Below are positions 1-5,483 of a DNA stretch of 6,568 nucleotides, in pieces. Numbering within the stretch: position 1 is the stretch's first letter; the number at the start of each line of letters is the position of its first letter. Source of the stretch: Trebonia sp030042015 (GTDB lineage: Bacteria; Actinomycetota; Actinomycetes; Streptosporangiales; Streptosporangiaceae); contig NZ_JASIAL010000512.1 of NCBI RefSeq assembly GCF_030042015.1, positions 1-6,568 of the forward strand, read 5' to 3'. The notes beneath the pieces are model-generated. The model saw nothing but the letters and a program-made list of their open reading frames with translations. It did no database searches and had not been told where the DNA came from. Position numbers and translations under genes: made by a program.

Positions 1-795
1 CAGACATTCCGGTCGCCGCTCGCCGTCCTGATCTGGTGGGTGTGGGTGCTGTTCGCGATCGCCAACCTGATCGACCTGGCCGTGCAGGGCCGCGATCACC
101 TGTCGGTCGTGGCGGCGTTCATCCTGGTGCTTGTCACCGGCGTGGTCTACGCGGCCGCGCAGCGGCCGCGCATCATCGCCGCCGACGACGGCCTGACGAT
201 CGTCAACCCGCTGCGCGAGCACCGGGCGCGCTGGGCCTCGGTCGCCGGGATCGACTCCACTGACCTGGTGCGCGTGCGGTGCGAGTGGCCGCTCGACAGC
301 GCCCGGGACGAGGCGGACGAGGCGGACGAGGCGGACGCGCCGGCGACCGGCAAGCGCGTCATCCACTCCTGGGCGGTGCAGACGGCCCGCCGCAGGCAGT
401 TCACCGCCCAGGTGCGCGCCGAACGCCGCGCGGTCCGCCGGCCGGGGACAGGGACAGGGACGCGCAGCGCCGCGGGTCCCGGCGGCACGTTCGGTGCCTT
501 CGCGGAAGCCGGCGGCGACGCCACGCCGGCCGGCGTCGGGGACGTCGCCTACGTGGTGGCCGCGCTGCGCGCACGCGTGGCGCAGGAGCACGCGGCGAAC
601 CCCGGTCAGCGGGCCGAGCCGCCGGTCACGACCTGGTACTGGCCGGCGTTCGCGGCGATCCTCGTGCCCGCCCTCGCGCTCGTGATCGCGATCCTGGTCT
701 TACCCGCGGGCCGTACGCGGCGGCCCTACGCGGGCAGCTGGCTGTCACCGGCCGACGGCGGGTTGGACGGCCGCGTCCGCAGCCACTCCACGTAG
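1..795 (+). CDS. Membrane-anchored bacterial PH-domain protein (5' end outside window)
   Basis: The reading frame is already open at base 1, so the start lies upstream; the GTG codons at 40 and 46 fall inside a membrane segment and are unlikely starts. Of 264 visible residues, about 7-30 and 35-53 form two membrane helices. They are followed by a beta-rich stretch (QRPRIIAADDGLTIVNP, then RARWASVAGID) that resembles the small actinobacterial PH-like domain (bPH_6 type). The domain seems to be interrupted by an acidic DEADEADEAD loop (about 102-112) before KRVIHSWAVQTARRRQ. A Gly/Thr/Ala-rich linker (about 147-180) and a short helix lead to a third membrane helix (about 215-234) and a polar tail. 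PH-like proteins of this kind are usually of unknown function and sit on the inner face of the membrane. The last 70 bp overlap the 3' end of the opposite gene. Family assignment is by motif resemblance, not a search. Confidence 0.72.
   Translation, partial: QTFRSPLAVLIWWVWVLFAIANLIDLAVQGRDHLSVVAAFILVLVTGVVYAAAQRPRIIAADDGLTIVNPLREHRARWASVAGIDSTDLVRVRCEWPLDSARDEADEADEADAPATGKRVIHSWAVQTARRRQFTAQVRAERRAVRRPGTGTGTRSAAGPGGTFGAFAEAGGDATPAGVGDVAYVVAALRARVAQEHAANPGQRAEPPVTTWYWPAFAAILVPALALVIAILVLPAGRTRRPYAGSWLSPADGGLDGRVRSHST
307..333 (+). repeat. Three exact copies of a 9-bp in-frame repeat (Asp-Glu-Ala)
   Basis: The unit GACGAGGCG occurs three times in a row and is followed by a partial unit (GACGCG). 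It encodes (DEA)x3 then DA, an acidic loop inside the PH-like domain. Because the unit is a multiple of three, copy-number change would keep the frame. A second short tandem tract, GGGACA repeated nearly three times at 445-461, encodes a Gly-Thr run further along the same protein. Confidence 0.85.
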
Positions 796-1199
796 TCGGC
801 CGGCGCGCCGGCCTTGATGGCGGCGTCCACCAGGATGGACAGGTGCCGCGCGGAGGGCAGGCCGCCCTCGTACGCGTCGAGCACGTACAGCCAGGCCAGC
901 GCGTCCCCTTCCAGGGTCTGCACCCGCACCTTGAGCTTGCTGTAGACGCCGAGCGTGACGCCGTCCCAGCTGTCGAGTTCCTTCTCGTCGACCTCGGGAA
1001 CGTCGTAGAGCACGACGAAGACCCGCTCGGTGGCATCCTCGACGACCGTGGTGAGCGCGCCCTCCCAGCCGATGTCCTCACCGCCGAAAGTCAGGCGCCA
1101 GCCCTCCAGCCACCCGGTGCCCTGCTGCGGGGAATGCGGGCAGCGCGCGAGCATCTGCTCGGGATCCATGTTGCTGCCGTAGGCGGCGTATAGTGCCAC
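726..1199 (-). CDS. Gamma-glutamylcyclotransferase-like protein (GGCT/AIG2-like fold)
   Basis: This is a 157-residue protein starting with GTG at 1199. The N-terminus carries the family signature YAAYGSNM (residues 4-11), the loop that binds the gamma-glutamyl substrate in known members. WLEGWRLTFGG (30-40), a beta strand with FVVLYDVP (61-68), and ELDSWDGV (74-81) follow, as expected for this fold. Known members release 5-oxoproline from gamma-glutamyl peptides or amines in the cytoplasm; the substrate here is unknown. The family's general acid/base is a Glu in the pattern LDxxEGV; here that position is Asp79 (LDSWDGV). Length is normal for the family. The gene diverges from the lpdA-like gene, as Rv3304 does from Rv3303c in M. 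tuberculosis. There is no Shine-Dalgarno, and a -10-like hexamer ends 8 nt before the GTG, which suggests a leaderless mRNA. The 3' end overlaps the opposing PH-domain gene. Confidence 0.85.
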   Translation of the reverse strand: MALYAAYGSNMDPEQMLARCPHSPQQGTGWLEGWRLTFGGEDIGWEGALTTVVEDATERVFVVLYDVPEVDEKELDSWDGVTLGVYSKLKVRVQTLEGDALAWLYVLDAYEGGLPSARHLSILVDAAIKAGAPADYVEWLRTRPSNPPSAGDSQLPA

Positions 1200-1207
1200 G
1201 GTGCCTA

Positions 1208-1213
1208 AGCGTA
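1208..1213 (-). promoter_or_regulatory. Candidate -10 element of the gamma-glutamylcyclotransferase-like gene
   Basis: On the minus strand the hexamer reads TACGCT, fitting the actinobacterial TAnnnT pattern. Eight bases separate it from the GTG at 1199, so transcription would begin at or next to the start codon (leaderless). I see no convincing -35 at 17-18 bp. Inference from pattern and spacing only. Confidence 0.4.
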
Positions 1214-1259
1214 CGGCGTAATCGCGCGGGGCGGCGCACGGGCGGCGCGATGAGTGCGT

Positions 1260-1265
1260 GATAAT
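1260..1265 (+). promoter_or_regulatory. Candidate -10 element of the lpdA-like gene
   Basis: GATAAT matches TATAAT at five of six positions and lies in the only AT-rich patch of this gap. It ends 8 nt before the GTG at 1274, the spacing expected if the mRNA begins at the start codon. There is no good -35 and no Shine-Dalgarno upstream of either candidate start. Confidence 0.5.
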
Positions 1266-1273
1266 TGCATAAC

Positions 1274-2671
1274 GTGACTTTGCCTCGCCCGCGCATCGCT
1301 ATTCTCGGCGGCGGTCCAGGCGGCTACGAGGCCGCCCTGGTGGCCGCGCAGCTCGGTGCCGAGGTCACCGTGGTCGACGAGGCAGGCCTCGGCGGCGCGT
1401 GCGTGCTCTCCGACTGTGTCCCGAGCAAGACGCTGATCGAGTCCTCGGTCACGATGAACATGCTGGGCCGCTCGGCGTCCCTTGGCCTGCAGCTGGAGAA
1501 CGGTGACAACCCCGTCGTCGGGGTGGACGCGCCCGCGCTGTACGCGCGGATCAAGGCGCTCGCGGCGGCTCAGTCGAACGACATAGCCGAGCACGTGGCC
1601 GCCGAGGGCGTGCGCATCATCCAGGCAAGGGGCCGCCTGACCGGCCCGCACACGATCGAGGCGGCCGGCGCGACCGTGCATGCGAACGTGGTGCTTATCG
1701 CCACAGGGGCGAGCCCGCGAGTGCTGCCCGATGCGGTCCCCGACGGCGAGCGGATCCTCACCTGCCGCCAGCTGTACGACCTGCCCGAGCTTCCCGAGGA
1801 GCTGATCGTGGTCGGCTCAGGGGTGACCGGCGCCGAGTTCGCCGGCGCCTACCAGGCGCTCGGCTCCCGGGTCACGCTCGTCTCCTCGCGCGAGCACGTG
1901 CTGCCGCACGAGGACAAGGACGCGGCGGTCCTCATCGAGGGCGTGTTCCGGCGGCGCGGCATGACCGTGCTCAGCAAGTCCCGTGCCCAGGCGGTGCACC
2001 GCAAGGGCGACGCCGTGCTGGTCACGCTGGCCGACGGCAGGACGCTCACCGGGTCGCACTGCCTGCTGACCGTCGGGATGGCGCCGGGCACGGCGGAGAT
2101 CGGCTGCGCGGCGGCGGGCATCAACCTGGACGGGCGCGGCTTCATCGAGGTGGACCGGGTGTCGCGGACGTCCGCTCCCGGCGTGTACGCGGCCGGGGAC
2201 TGCACGGGCGTGCAGATGCTCGCGTCGGTGGCGGCGATGCAGGGGCGGATCGCGATGTGGCACGCGCTGGGCGAGGCGGTGCAGCCGATCCGGCTCAGCC
2301 ACGTGGCGGCCACGATCTTCACCGACCCGGAGATCGCCTCGGTCGGCACGTCGCAGGCGGCGGTGGACGGCGGCGAGGTCGTCGCGCGGGTGGTCAAGCA
2401 GCCGCTGGCCACGAACGCCCGCGCGAAGATGGCCGGGATCCGCGACGGGTTCGTCAAGATCTTCGCGCGCCCGGGCACGGGCCTGGTGCTCGGCGGCGTC
2501 GTGGTGGCGCCGCGCGCCAGCGAGCTGATCCTCCCGCTGTCGATCGCGATCGAGCAGAACCTGTCGGTTGACCAGATCGCGCACACGTTCTCTGTCTACC
2601 CGTCGCTGTCGGGCAGCGTGACCGAGGCGGCCCGCACGGTCATGGAGTTCGGCGCCGACGCTATCCTCTGA
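1274..2671 (+). CDS. lpdA: LpdA-type NAD(P)H-quinone dehydrogenase (flavoprotein disulfide reductase family)
   Basis: The 465-residue protein has the two-dinucleotide-fold architecture of lipoamide dehydrogenases. The FAD-binding GGGPGG lies at residues 12-17, the NAD(P)-binding GSGVTGAEF from 181, the second FAD motif GVYAAGDCTG near 303-312, and a C-terminal dimerisation domain with NARAKM, VAPRASELILP and VYPSLSGSVTEAAR. The overall sequence is close to what I remember of M. tuberculosis Rv3303c, an enzyme described as an NAD(P)H:quinone reductase rather than a true lipoamide dehydrogenase. In agreement, the C-terminal His and Glu of real lipoamide dehydrogenases (HPxxSE) are Tyr and Gly here (YPSLSG). 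Unusually, both cysteines of the redox motif are present: Cys43 and Cys48 in CVLSDC. A TTG start at 1265 would add three residues (MHN); I chose GTG 1274 because GATAAT lies at leaderless spacing and the relative starts with VT at this point. The stop overlaps the opposing kinase gene by 11 bp. Confidence 0.93.
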   Translation: MTLPRPRIAILGGGPGGYEAALVAAQLGAEVTVVDEAGLGGACVLSDCVPSKTLIESSVTMNMLGRSASLGLQLENGDNPVVGVDAPALYARIKALAAAQSNDIAEHVAAEGVRIIQARGRLTGPHTIEAAGATVHANVVLIATGASPRVLPDAVPDGERILTCRQLYDLPELPEELIVVGSGVTGAEFAGAYQALGSRVTLVSSREHVLPHEDKDAAVLIEGVFRRRGMTVLSKSRAQAVHRKGDAVLVTLADGRTLTGSHCLLTVGMAPGTAEIGCAAAGINLDGRGFIEVDRVSRTSAPGVYAAGDCTGVQMLASVAAMQGRIAMWHALGEAVQPIRLSHVAATIFTDPEIASVGTSQAAVDGGEVVARVVKQPLATNARAKMAGIRDGFVKIFARPGTGLVLGGVVVAPRASELILPLSIAIEQNLSVDQIAHTFSVYPSLSGSVTEAARTVMEFGADAIL

Positions 2672-3200
2672 TCACGACAGCGGCCCGCTCGGGCGTGCGC
2701 TCGCGGGCAAGCATCGCGTCCTCCTGTGCCGCCCACTGCTCCCAGTGCGGAGCGAACACGTCCCCGTCACGGTCAAGGGCCCTTTTCCTCCGAACGGACA
2801 GTGGCGCCTCCACCCACACCACCAGGCTCTCGAAGACGGCGGCACGCCGCGCGCCGGCCCCCACGCCCTCCACGATCAGCGCCTCCGGCGGATCCAGCGC
2901 CACCGGCTCGGCCCACTTCCCCGCGACCCAGTCGTAGCGGGGAACGCGGGCCGTCCGGCCCGCCGCCAGCGGCTCGAGCACGGCGCGGACGAGCAGGTCG
3001 ATCCCGTTCTCCAGCCCGTCCCAGCCGCCGTAGAGGTCCTCGAGCGACACCACGGGCGCGGCAAGCTCGCGCCGCAGTCCCGCCGCGAGCGAGGTCTTCC
3101 CCGCCCCGGACCGCCCGTCGATCGCCAGCACCCGGGTCCGCCCCGCCCGCGGCGCGGCCGTCCGCAGCGACTCCCCGAGAGCGGCGACCACGTGATTCAC
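2661..3200 (-). CDS. Uridine-kinase-like P-loop protein
   Basis: This is a 179-residue cytoplasmic P-loop protein. Walker A is GRSGAGKTS at residues 29-37 after a beta strand (VLAID). SLEDLYGGW (52-60) supplies an Asp/Tyr pair where nucleoside kinases contact substrate, VPRYDW (86-91) follows, and LIVEGVGAG (108-116) is the Walker-B-like strand. VEAPLSVRRKRALDRDGD (130-147) is the Arg-rich lid region, and APHWEQWAAQEDAMLARE (150-167) is a terminal helix. This pattern is that of the short actinobacterial proteins annotated as uridine kinase; the true substrate is not shown by sequence. The chosen GTG is 1 nt after the TGA of the upstream gene, so translation is probably coupled. The frame stays open to an ATG at 3272, which would add 24 Pro/Thr-rich residues inside the upstream gene and is less likely. 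It is the last gene of the operon. Confidence 0.82.
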   Translation of the reverse strand: MNHVVAALGESLRTAAPRAGRTRVLAIDGRSGAGKTSLAAGLRRELAAPVVSLEDLYGGWDGLENGIDLLVRAVLEPLAAGRTARVPRYDWVAGKWAEPVALDPPEALIVEGVGAGARRAAVFESLVVWVEAPLSVRRKRALDRDGDVFAPHWEQWAAQEDAMLARERTPERAAVVIRG

Positions 3201-3201
3201 G

Positions 3202-3546
3202 TCAGTGGGCGGGGCGGCCGGTGTCCGGGTCGTTCGGTACCGGCAGGCCGTGCTGGTGCAGCCGGGCGGCACGCACGTCGTCGGCGCTGATCAGGACGGT
3301 GCCCACGCTGGCGATCAGCGCGAAACCCGGCACCGCGATCCGCAGCCACACCGGTCCAGGCAGGAACGCCAGCCCGACGCAGACCGGCACCATGATGACG
3401 AGCAGCCGCCTGATCGTCCGGCCGCGCCAGCCGGCGTCGGTCAGCTCGTGCCGCACCCAGTCGCGGTATTCATCGGGCAGCCGGAACCCGACGGCGAACA
3501 GCAGCCAGCGTCCGATGCCTGGATCGCCCGGCAGCCGACGCGTCAT
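3202..3546 (-). CDS. Small two-helix membrane protein, DUF5313-like
   Basis: A 114-residue protein starting with ATG at 3546, 5 nt after the stop of the accA-like gene. An amphipathic N-terminal part with FRLPDEYRDWVRHELTDAGWRGRTIRR (residues 21-47) precedes two membrane helices, about 48-62 and 67-87. They are separated by the short turn LPGPVWLR. The charged C-terminal tail (ADDVRAARLHQHGLPVP) should be cytoplasmic. The order LP-x-x-YR-x-WV, then the LPG-x-x-W-x-R turn, then a Gly-x-Pro tail recalls DUF5313, an actinobacterial family of unknown function; this is from memory and needs a profile search. Tight packing between the carboxylase subunit and the kinase-like gene suggests co-expression, but no biochemical link is evident. 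Confidence 0.8.
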   Translation of the reverse strand: MTRRLPGDPGIGRWLLFAVGFRLPDEYRDWVRHELTDAGWRGRTIRRLLVIMVPVCVGLAFLPGPVWLRIAVPGFALIASVGTVLISADDVRAARLHQHGLPVPNDPDTGRPAH

Positions 3547-3551
3547 GTGGC

Positions 3552-5315
3552 TCAGTCCTTGAGCTGGCAGATCTCTGTGCCGGCCGCGACGGTCTGGCCG
3601 ACCTCCACGGCCAGGCCGGTGACCGTTCCGTCCTTGTGCGCGGTCAGCGGCTGCTCCATTTTCATCGCCTCGAGTATCACCACGGTGTCGCCGGCGCTCA
3701 CCTGCTGCCCCTCGGCCGCGACGATCTTGACGATCGTGCCTTGCATCGGGGTGACCAGCCAGTCACCGCTCGCCTGGCCGTGCCCGGCCGAACGGGAACG
3801 GCGGCCGCGGCGGGAACCAGCGGCCCGTTCGGGAGAAGAAGAAGCGGAGCGGGCAGCGGCGGGAAAGGCCATCGCGGCCGGAAGCACGACCTCAAGCCGC
3901 TTGCCGCCGACCTCCACGGTCATCCGCTCGCGGGCCTGCCCGGAGGCGGCCACGGGGGCGTCCTGCGGCTCGAGCGGCGCGGTGAACTCCGTCTCGATCC
4001 AGCGGGTGTGCACCCGCAGGCTGTCGCCTGCGAACGCCGGATCGTCGACGACGGCGCGGTGGAACGGCAGCACGGTGGGCATGCCGCCCACGGTGAACTC
4101 GCCCAGCGCGCGGCGGGCGCGCTGCAGCGCCTGCTCGCGGGTGGCGCCGGTGACGATCAGCTTGGCGATCAGCGAGTCGAACGCCTGCGGCACGGTCATC
4201 CCGGCCGTGTACCCGGCGTCAAGCCGGACGCCTGGTCCGGCTGGCGGGTTCCATTCGGTGATCGTTCCCGGCGCCGGGAGGAAGTTCCGCGCCGGGTCCT
4301 CCGCGTTGATCCGGAACTCGATCGAGTGCCCCCGCCGCGGCGGGTCGTCGTAGCCGAGCGGCTCGCCCTCGGCGACGCGGAACATCTCCCGGACCAGGTC
4401 GATGCCGCTGACCTCTTCCGTCACCGGGTGCTCGACCTGCAGCCGGGTGTTCACTTCGAGGAAGCTGATCGTGCCGTCGGCGGCGACGAGGAACTCACAG
4501 GTGCCCGCCCCGACATAGCCCGCCTCGCGGAGGATGGCCTTGGAGGCGTCGTAGAGCTGCTTGTTCTGCTCGCCGGACAGGAACGGCGCCGGGGCTTCCT
4601 CGACCAGCTTCTGGTGCCTTCTCTGCAGCGAGCAGTCCCTGGTGGAGACGACCACGATGCTGCCGTGGGAGTCGGCCAGGCACTGCGTCTCGACGTGCCG
4701 GGGACGGTCCAGGTAGCGCTCGGCGAAGCACTCGCCGTTCCCGAACGCCGCGGTGGCCTCGCGGACTGCGGACTCGTAAAGCTCGGGGATCTCGGCCTCG
4801 GTGTGCGCCACCTTGAGCCCGCGGCCGCCGCCGCCGAACGCGGCCTTGATCGCCACCGGCAATCCGAACCGCCTGGCGAACTCGGCGACTTCCGCGGCGG
4901 AGCGCACGGGGCCGTCGGTGCCCGGGGCCAGCGGCGCGCCGACGCGCTTGGCGATGTCCCTTGCCCTGACCTTGTCGCCGAGCGCCTCGATCGCCCGCGG
5001 GGGCGGGCCGATCCAGGTCAGGCCGTTGCCGATCACAGCCGTCGCGAAGGCCGCGTTCTCGGCGAGGAAGCCGTAGCCGGGGTGCACGGCGTCCGCGCCG
5101 GCCCGCGCCGCGACCTGGATGATCTTGTCGATGTCCAGGTAGGTCTGCGCCGGCGTGGTGCCGTTCAGCGCGTACGCCTCGTCAGCGATCCGGACGTGCA
5201 GGGCGTCGAGATCGGAGTCGGCGTAGACGGCGACGCTGGCAAGCCCGGCGTCCCGGCAGGCGCGCGCCACCCGGACCGCGATCTCGCCGCGGTTCGCGAT
5301 GAGAACTTTCCGCAA
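3552..5315 (-). CDS. accA: Acetyl/propionyl-CoA carboxylase alpha subunit (biotin carboxylase + biotin carrier)
   Basis: The 587-residue protein fuses two cytoplasmic modules. Biotin carboxylase: RKVLIANRGEIAVRV at the N-terminus, HPGYGFLAEN (78-87), Lys115, Lys157, the ATP-grasp loop GGGGRG (161-166), RDCSLQRRHQK (226-236), Glu274, EVNTRLQVEHPVTEE (287-301) and Arg335; all expected ATP, bicarbonate and catalytic residues are present. Carrier: TPMQGTIVK to the C-terminus, with the biotin site EAMKM (biotinyl Lys552). A low-complexity Ala/Ser/Arg/Gly linker (about 481-516) joins them. It carboxylates biotin with ATP and bicarbonate; a separate beta subunit, absent from this window, would transfer the carboxyl to acyl-CoA. 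Length and design match actinobacterial AccA2/AccA3 subunits that serve acetyl-, propionyl- and sometimes longer acyl-CoA. The TTG start at 5315 is supported by ACGAGG five bases upstream and by the conserved MRKVLIANRGEIA beginning. It is the first gene of a three-gene operon. Confidence 0.96.
   Translation of the reverse strand: MRKVLIANRGEIAVRVARACRDAGLASVAVYADSDLDALHVRIADEAYALNGTTPAQTYLDIDKIIQVAARAGADAVHPGYGFLAENAAFATAVIGNGLTWIGPPPRAIEALGDKVRARDIAKRVGAPLAPGTDGPVRSAAEVAEFARRFGLPVAIKAAFGGGGRGLKVAHTEAEIPELYESAVREATAAFGNGECFAERYLDRPRHVETQCLADSHGSIVVVSTRDCSLQRRHQKLVEEAPAPFLSGEQNKQLYDASKAILREAGYVGAGTCEFLVAADGTISFLEVNTRLQVEHPVTEEVSGIDLVREMFRVAEGEPLGYDDPPRRGHSIEFRINAEDPARNFLPAPGTITEWNPPAGPGVRLDAGYTAGMTVPQAFDSLIAKLIVTGATREQALQRARRALGEFTVGGMPTVLPFHRAVVDDPAFAGDSLRVHTRWIETEFTAPLEPQDAPVAASGQARERMTVEVGGKRLEVVLPAAMAFPAAARSASSSPERAAGSRRGRRSRSAGHGQASGDWLVTPMQGTIVKIVAAEGQQVSAGDTVVILEAMKMEQPLTAHKDGTVTGLAVEVGQTVAAGTEICQLKD
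3788..3832. repeat. 9-bp inverted repeat inside the accA linker coding region
   Basis: CCGAACGGG at 3788-3796 and its exact reverse complement CCCGTTCGG at 3824-3832 flank 27 bp. The repeat lies in the part of the gene encoding the Ser/Arg/Gly linker between the carboxylase and carrier modules. It may be no more than a by-product of repetitive Arg/Gly/Ser codons. Confidence 0.6.
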
Positions 5316-5321
5316 TTCGGC

Positions 5322-5327
5322 CTCGTT
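5322..5327 (-). promoter_or_regulatory. Ribosome binding site deciding the TTG start of accA
   Basis: On the minus strand, ACGAGG sits here, five bases (CCGAA) before the TTG at 5315. It matches the Shine-Dalgarno core at four or five positions. No in-frame ATG or GTG with a better site is visible nearby. Confidence 0.6.
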
Positions 5328-5339
5328 CTGGGGTTGGCA

Positions 5340-5352
5340 GGGGATCGTCCCC
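5340..5352. repeat. 13-bp palindrome in the accA 5' leader
   Basis: GGGGATCGTCCCC has perfect 5-bp arms (GGGGA / TCCCC) around TCG. It lies between the proposed accA promoter and its start codon, so it could be a repressor half-site pair or a small RNA hairpin. I recognise no specific regulator consensus. Confidence 0.45.
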
Positions 5353-5380
5353 CCTCGGGAGATTCGTCGTAGCTGGGTGG

Positions 5381-5409
5381 AGTCTAAAGCAGCCCGGCTT
5401 GCCGGTCCC
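5381..5409 (-). promoter_or_regulatory. Candidate promoter of the accA operon
   Basis: On the minus strand, TAGACT (5381-5386) fits TAnnnT. At exactly 17 bp upstream, GGGACC (5404-5409) matches the GAC core of a TTGACn -35 box. Transcription would begin near 5374, giving a leader of about 58 nt that contains the 13-bp palindrome and the ribosome binding site. The neighbourhood (TTTAGACT) is the AT-richest part of this gap on the accA side. Confidence 0.5.
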
Positions 5410-5417
5410 GCGTGGTT

Positions 5418-5429
5418 CCATGATCATGG
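5418..5429. repeat. 12-bp perfect palindrome CCATGATCATGG in the divergent promoter region
   Basis: A fully self-complementary 12-mer lies between the two divergent genes, upstream of the accA -35 and overlapping a weak rightward -10-like GATCAT (5422-5427). A TTGCCG lies 17 bp before that hexamer (5399-5404). Its position would suit an operator acting on both directions, but no known regulator site is recognised. Confidence 0.45.
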
Positions 5430-5468
5430 GCGCCGGCCTGCTGGCCGGCGCCTTCCCGCCGGCCAGCA
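5429..5468 (+). promoter_or_regulatory. Two mutually exclusive stem-loops before the dehydrogenase ribosome binding site
   Basis: Stem A pairs GGCGCCGGCC (5429-5438) with GGCCGGCGCC (5443-5452): 10 perfect base pairs around the loop TGCT. Stem B pairs TGCTGGCCGGCG (5439-5450) with CGCCGGCCAGCA (5457-5468): 12 perfect base pairs around the loop CCTTCC. They share 5443-5450, so only one can form at a time. Stem B ends at the first A of the AAAAGGGG ribosome binding site. Neither is followed by a T tract, so a classic terminator is unlikely. Whether the mRNA begins far enough upstream to include stem A is not known. Confidence 0.5.
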
Positions 5469-5475
5469 AAAGGGG
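5468..5475 (+). promoter_or_regulatory. Ribosome binding site deciding the dehydrogenase start
   Basis: AAAAGGGG is the only purine-rich stretch near the start. It lies 8 nt before GTG 5484, a good spacing. GTG 5475 overlaps it and ATG 5490 is 14 nt away. Confidence 0.5.
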
Positions 5476-5483
5476 TGACGGAC

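Noticed and set aside
700..795. Frameshift at the 3' end of the PH-domain gene
   Set aside because: The odd polar tail suggested one, but the other two forward frames give neither a plausible continuation nor an early stop here; a lost stop codon is simpler.
279..1193. 304-codon plus-strand open frame spanning the PH-domain and cyclotransferase genes
   Set aside because: Arg/Gly-rich shadow with no family features, crossing two well-supported genes on opposite strands.
1189..1194. TATAGT on the plus strand as the main lpdA promoter
   Set aside because: It is a good -10 by sequence but lies inside the first codons of the divergent gene and has no -35 at 16-18 bp. The GATAAT at 1260 explains the missing Shine-Dalgarno better. 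Kept as an alternative only.
1817..2584. Two overlapping minus-strand open frames within the lpdA-like gene
   Set aside because: Low-complexity Arg/Ala/His composition, no start context, and complete overlap with a strongly recognised flavoprotein.
3636..5372. Very long open frame on the plus strand opposite accA
   Set aside because: It is a shadow of the high-GC minus-strand gene: Arg/Gly/Ala/Val/Leu-rich with no recognisable domain, while the minus frame encodes a full carboxylase.
5429..5468. Rho-independent terminator
   Set aside because: The stems are strong, but neither strand has a following T tract and no gene ends here; the flanking genes are divergent.
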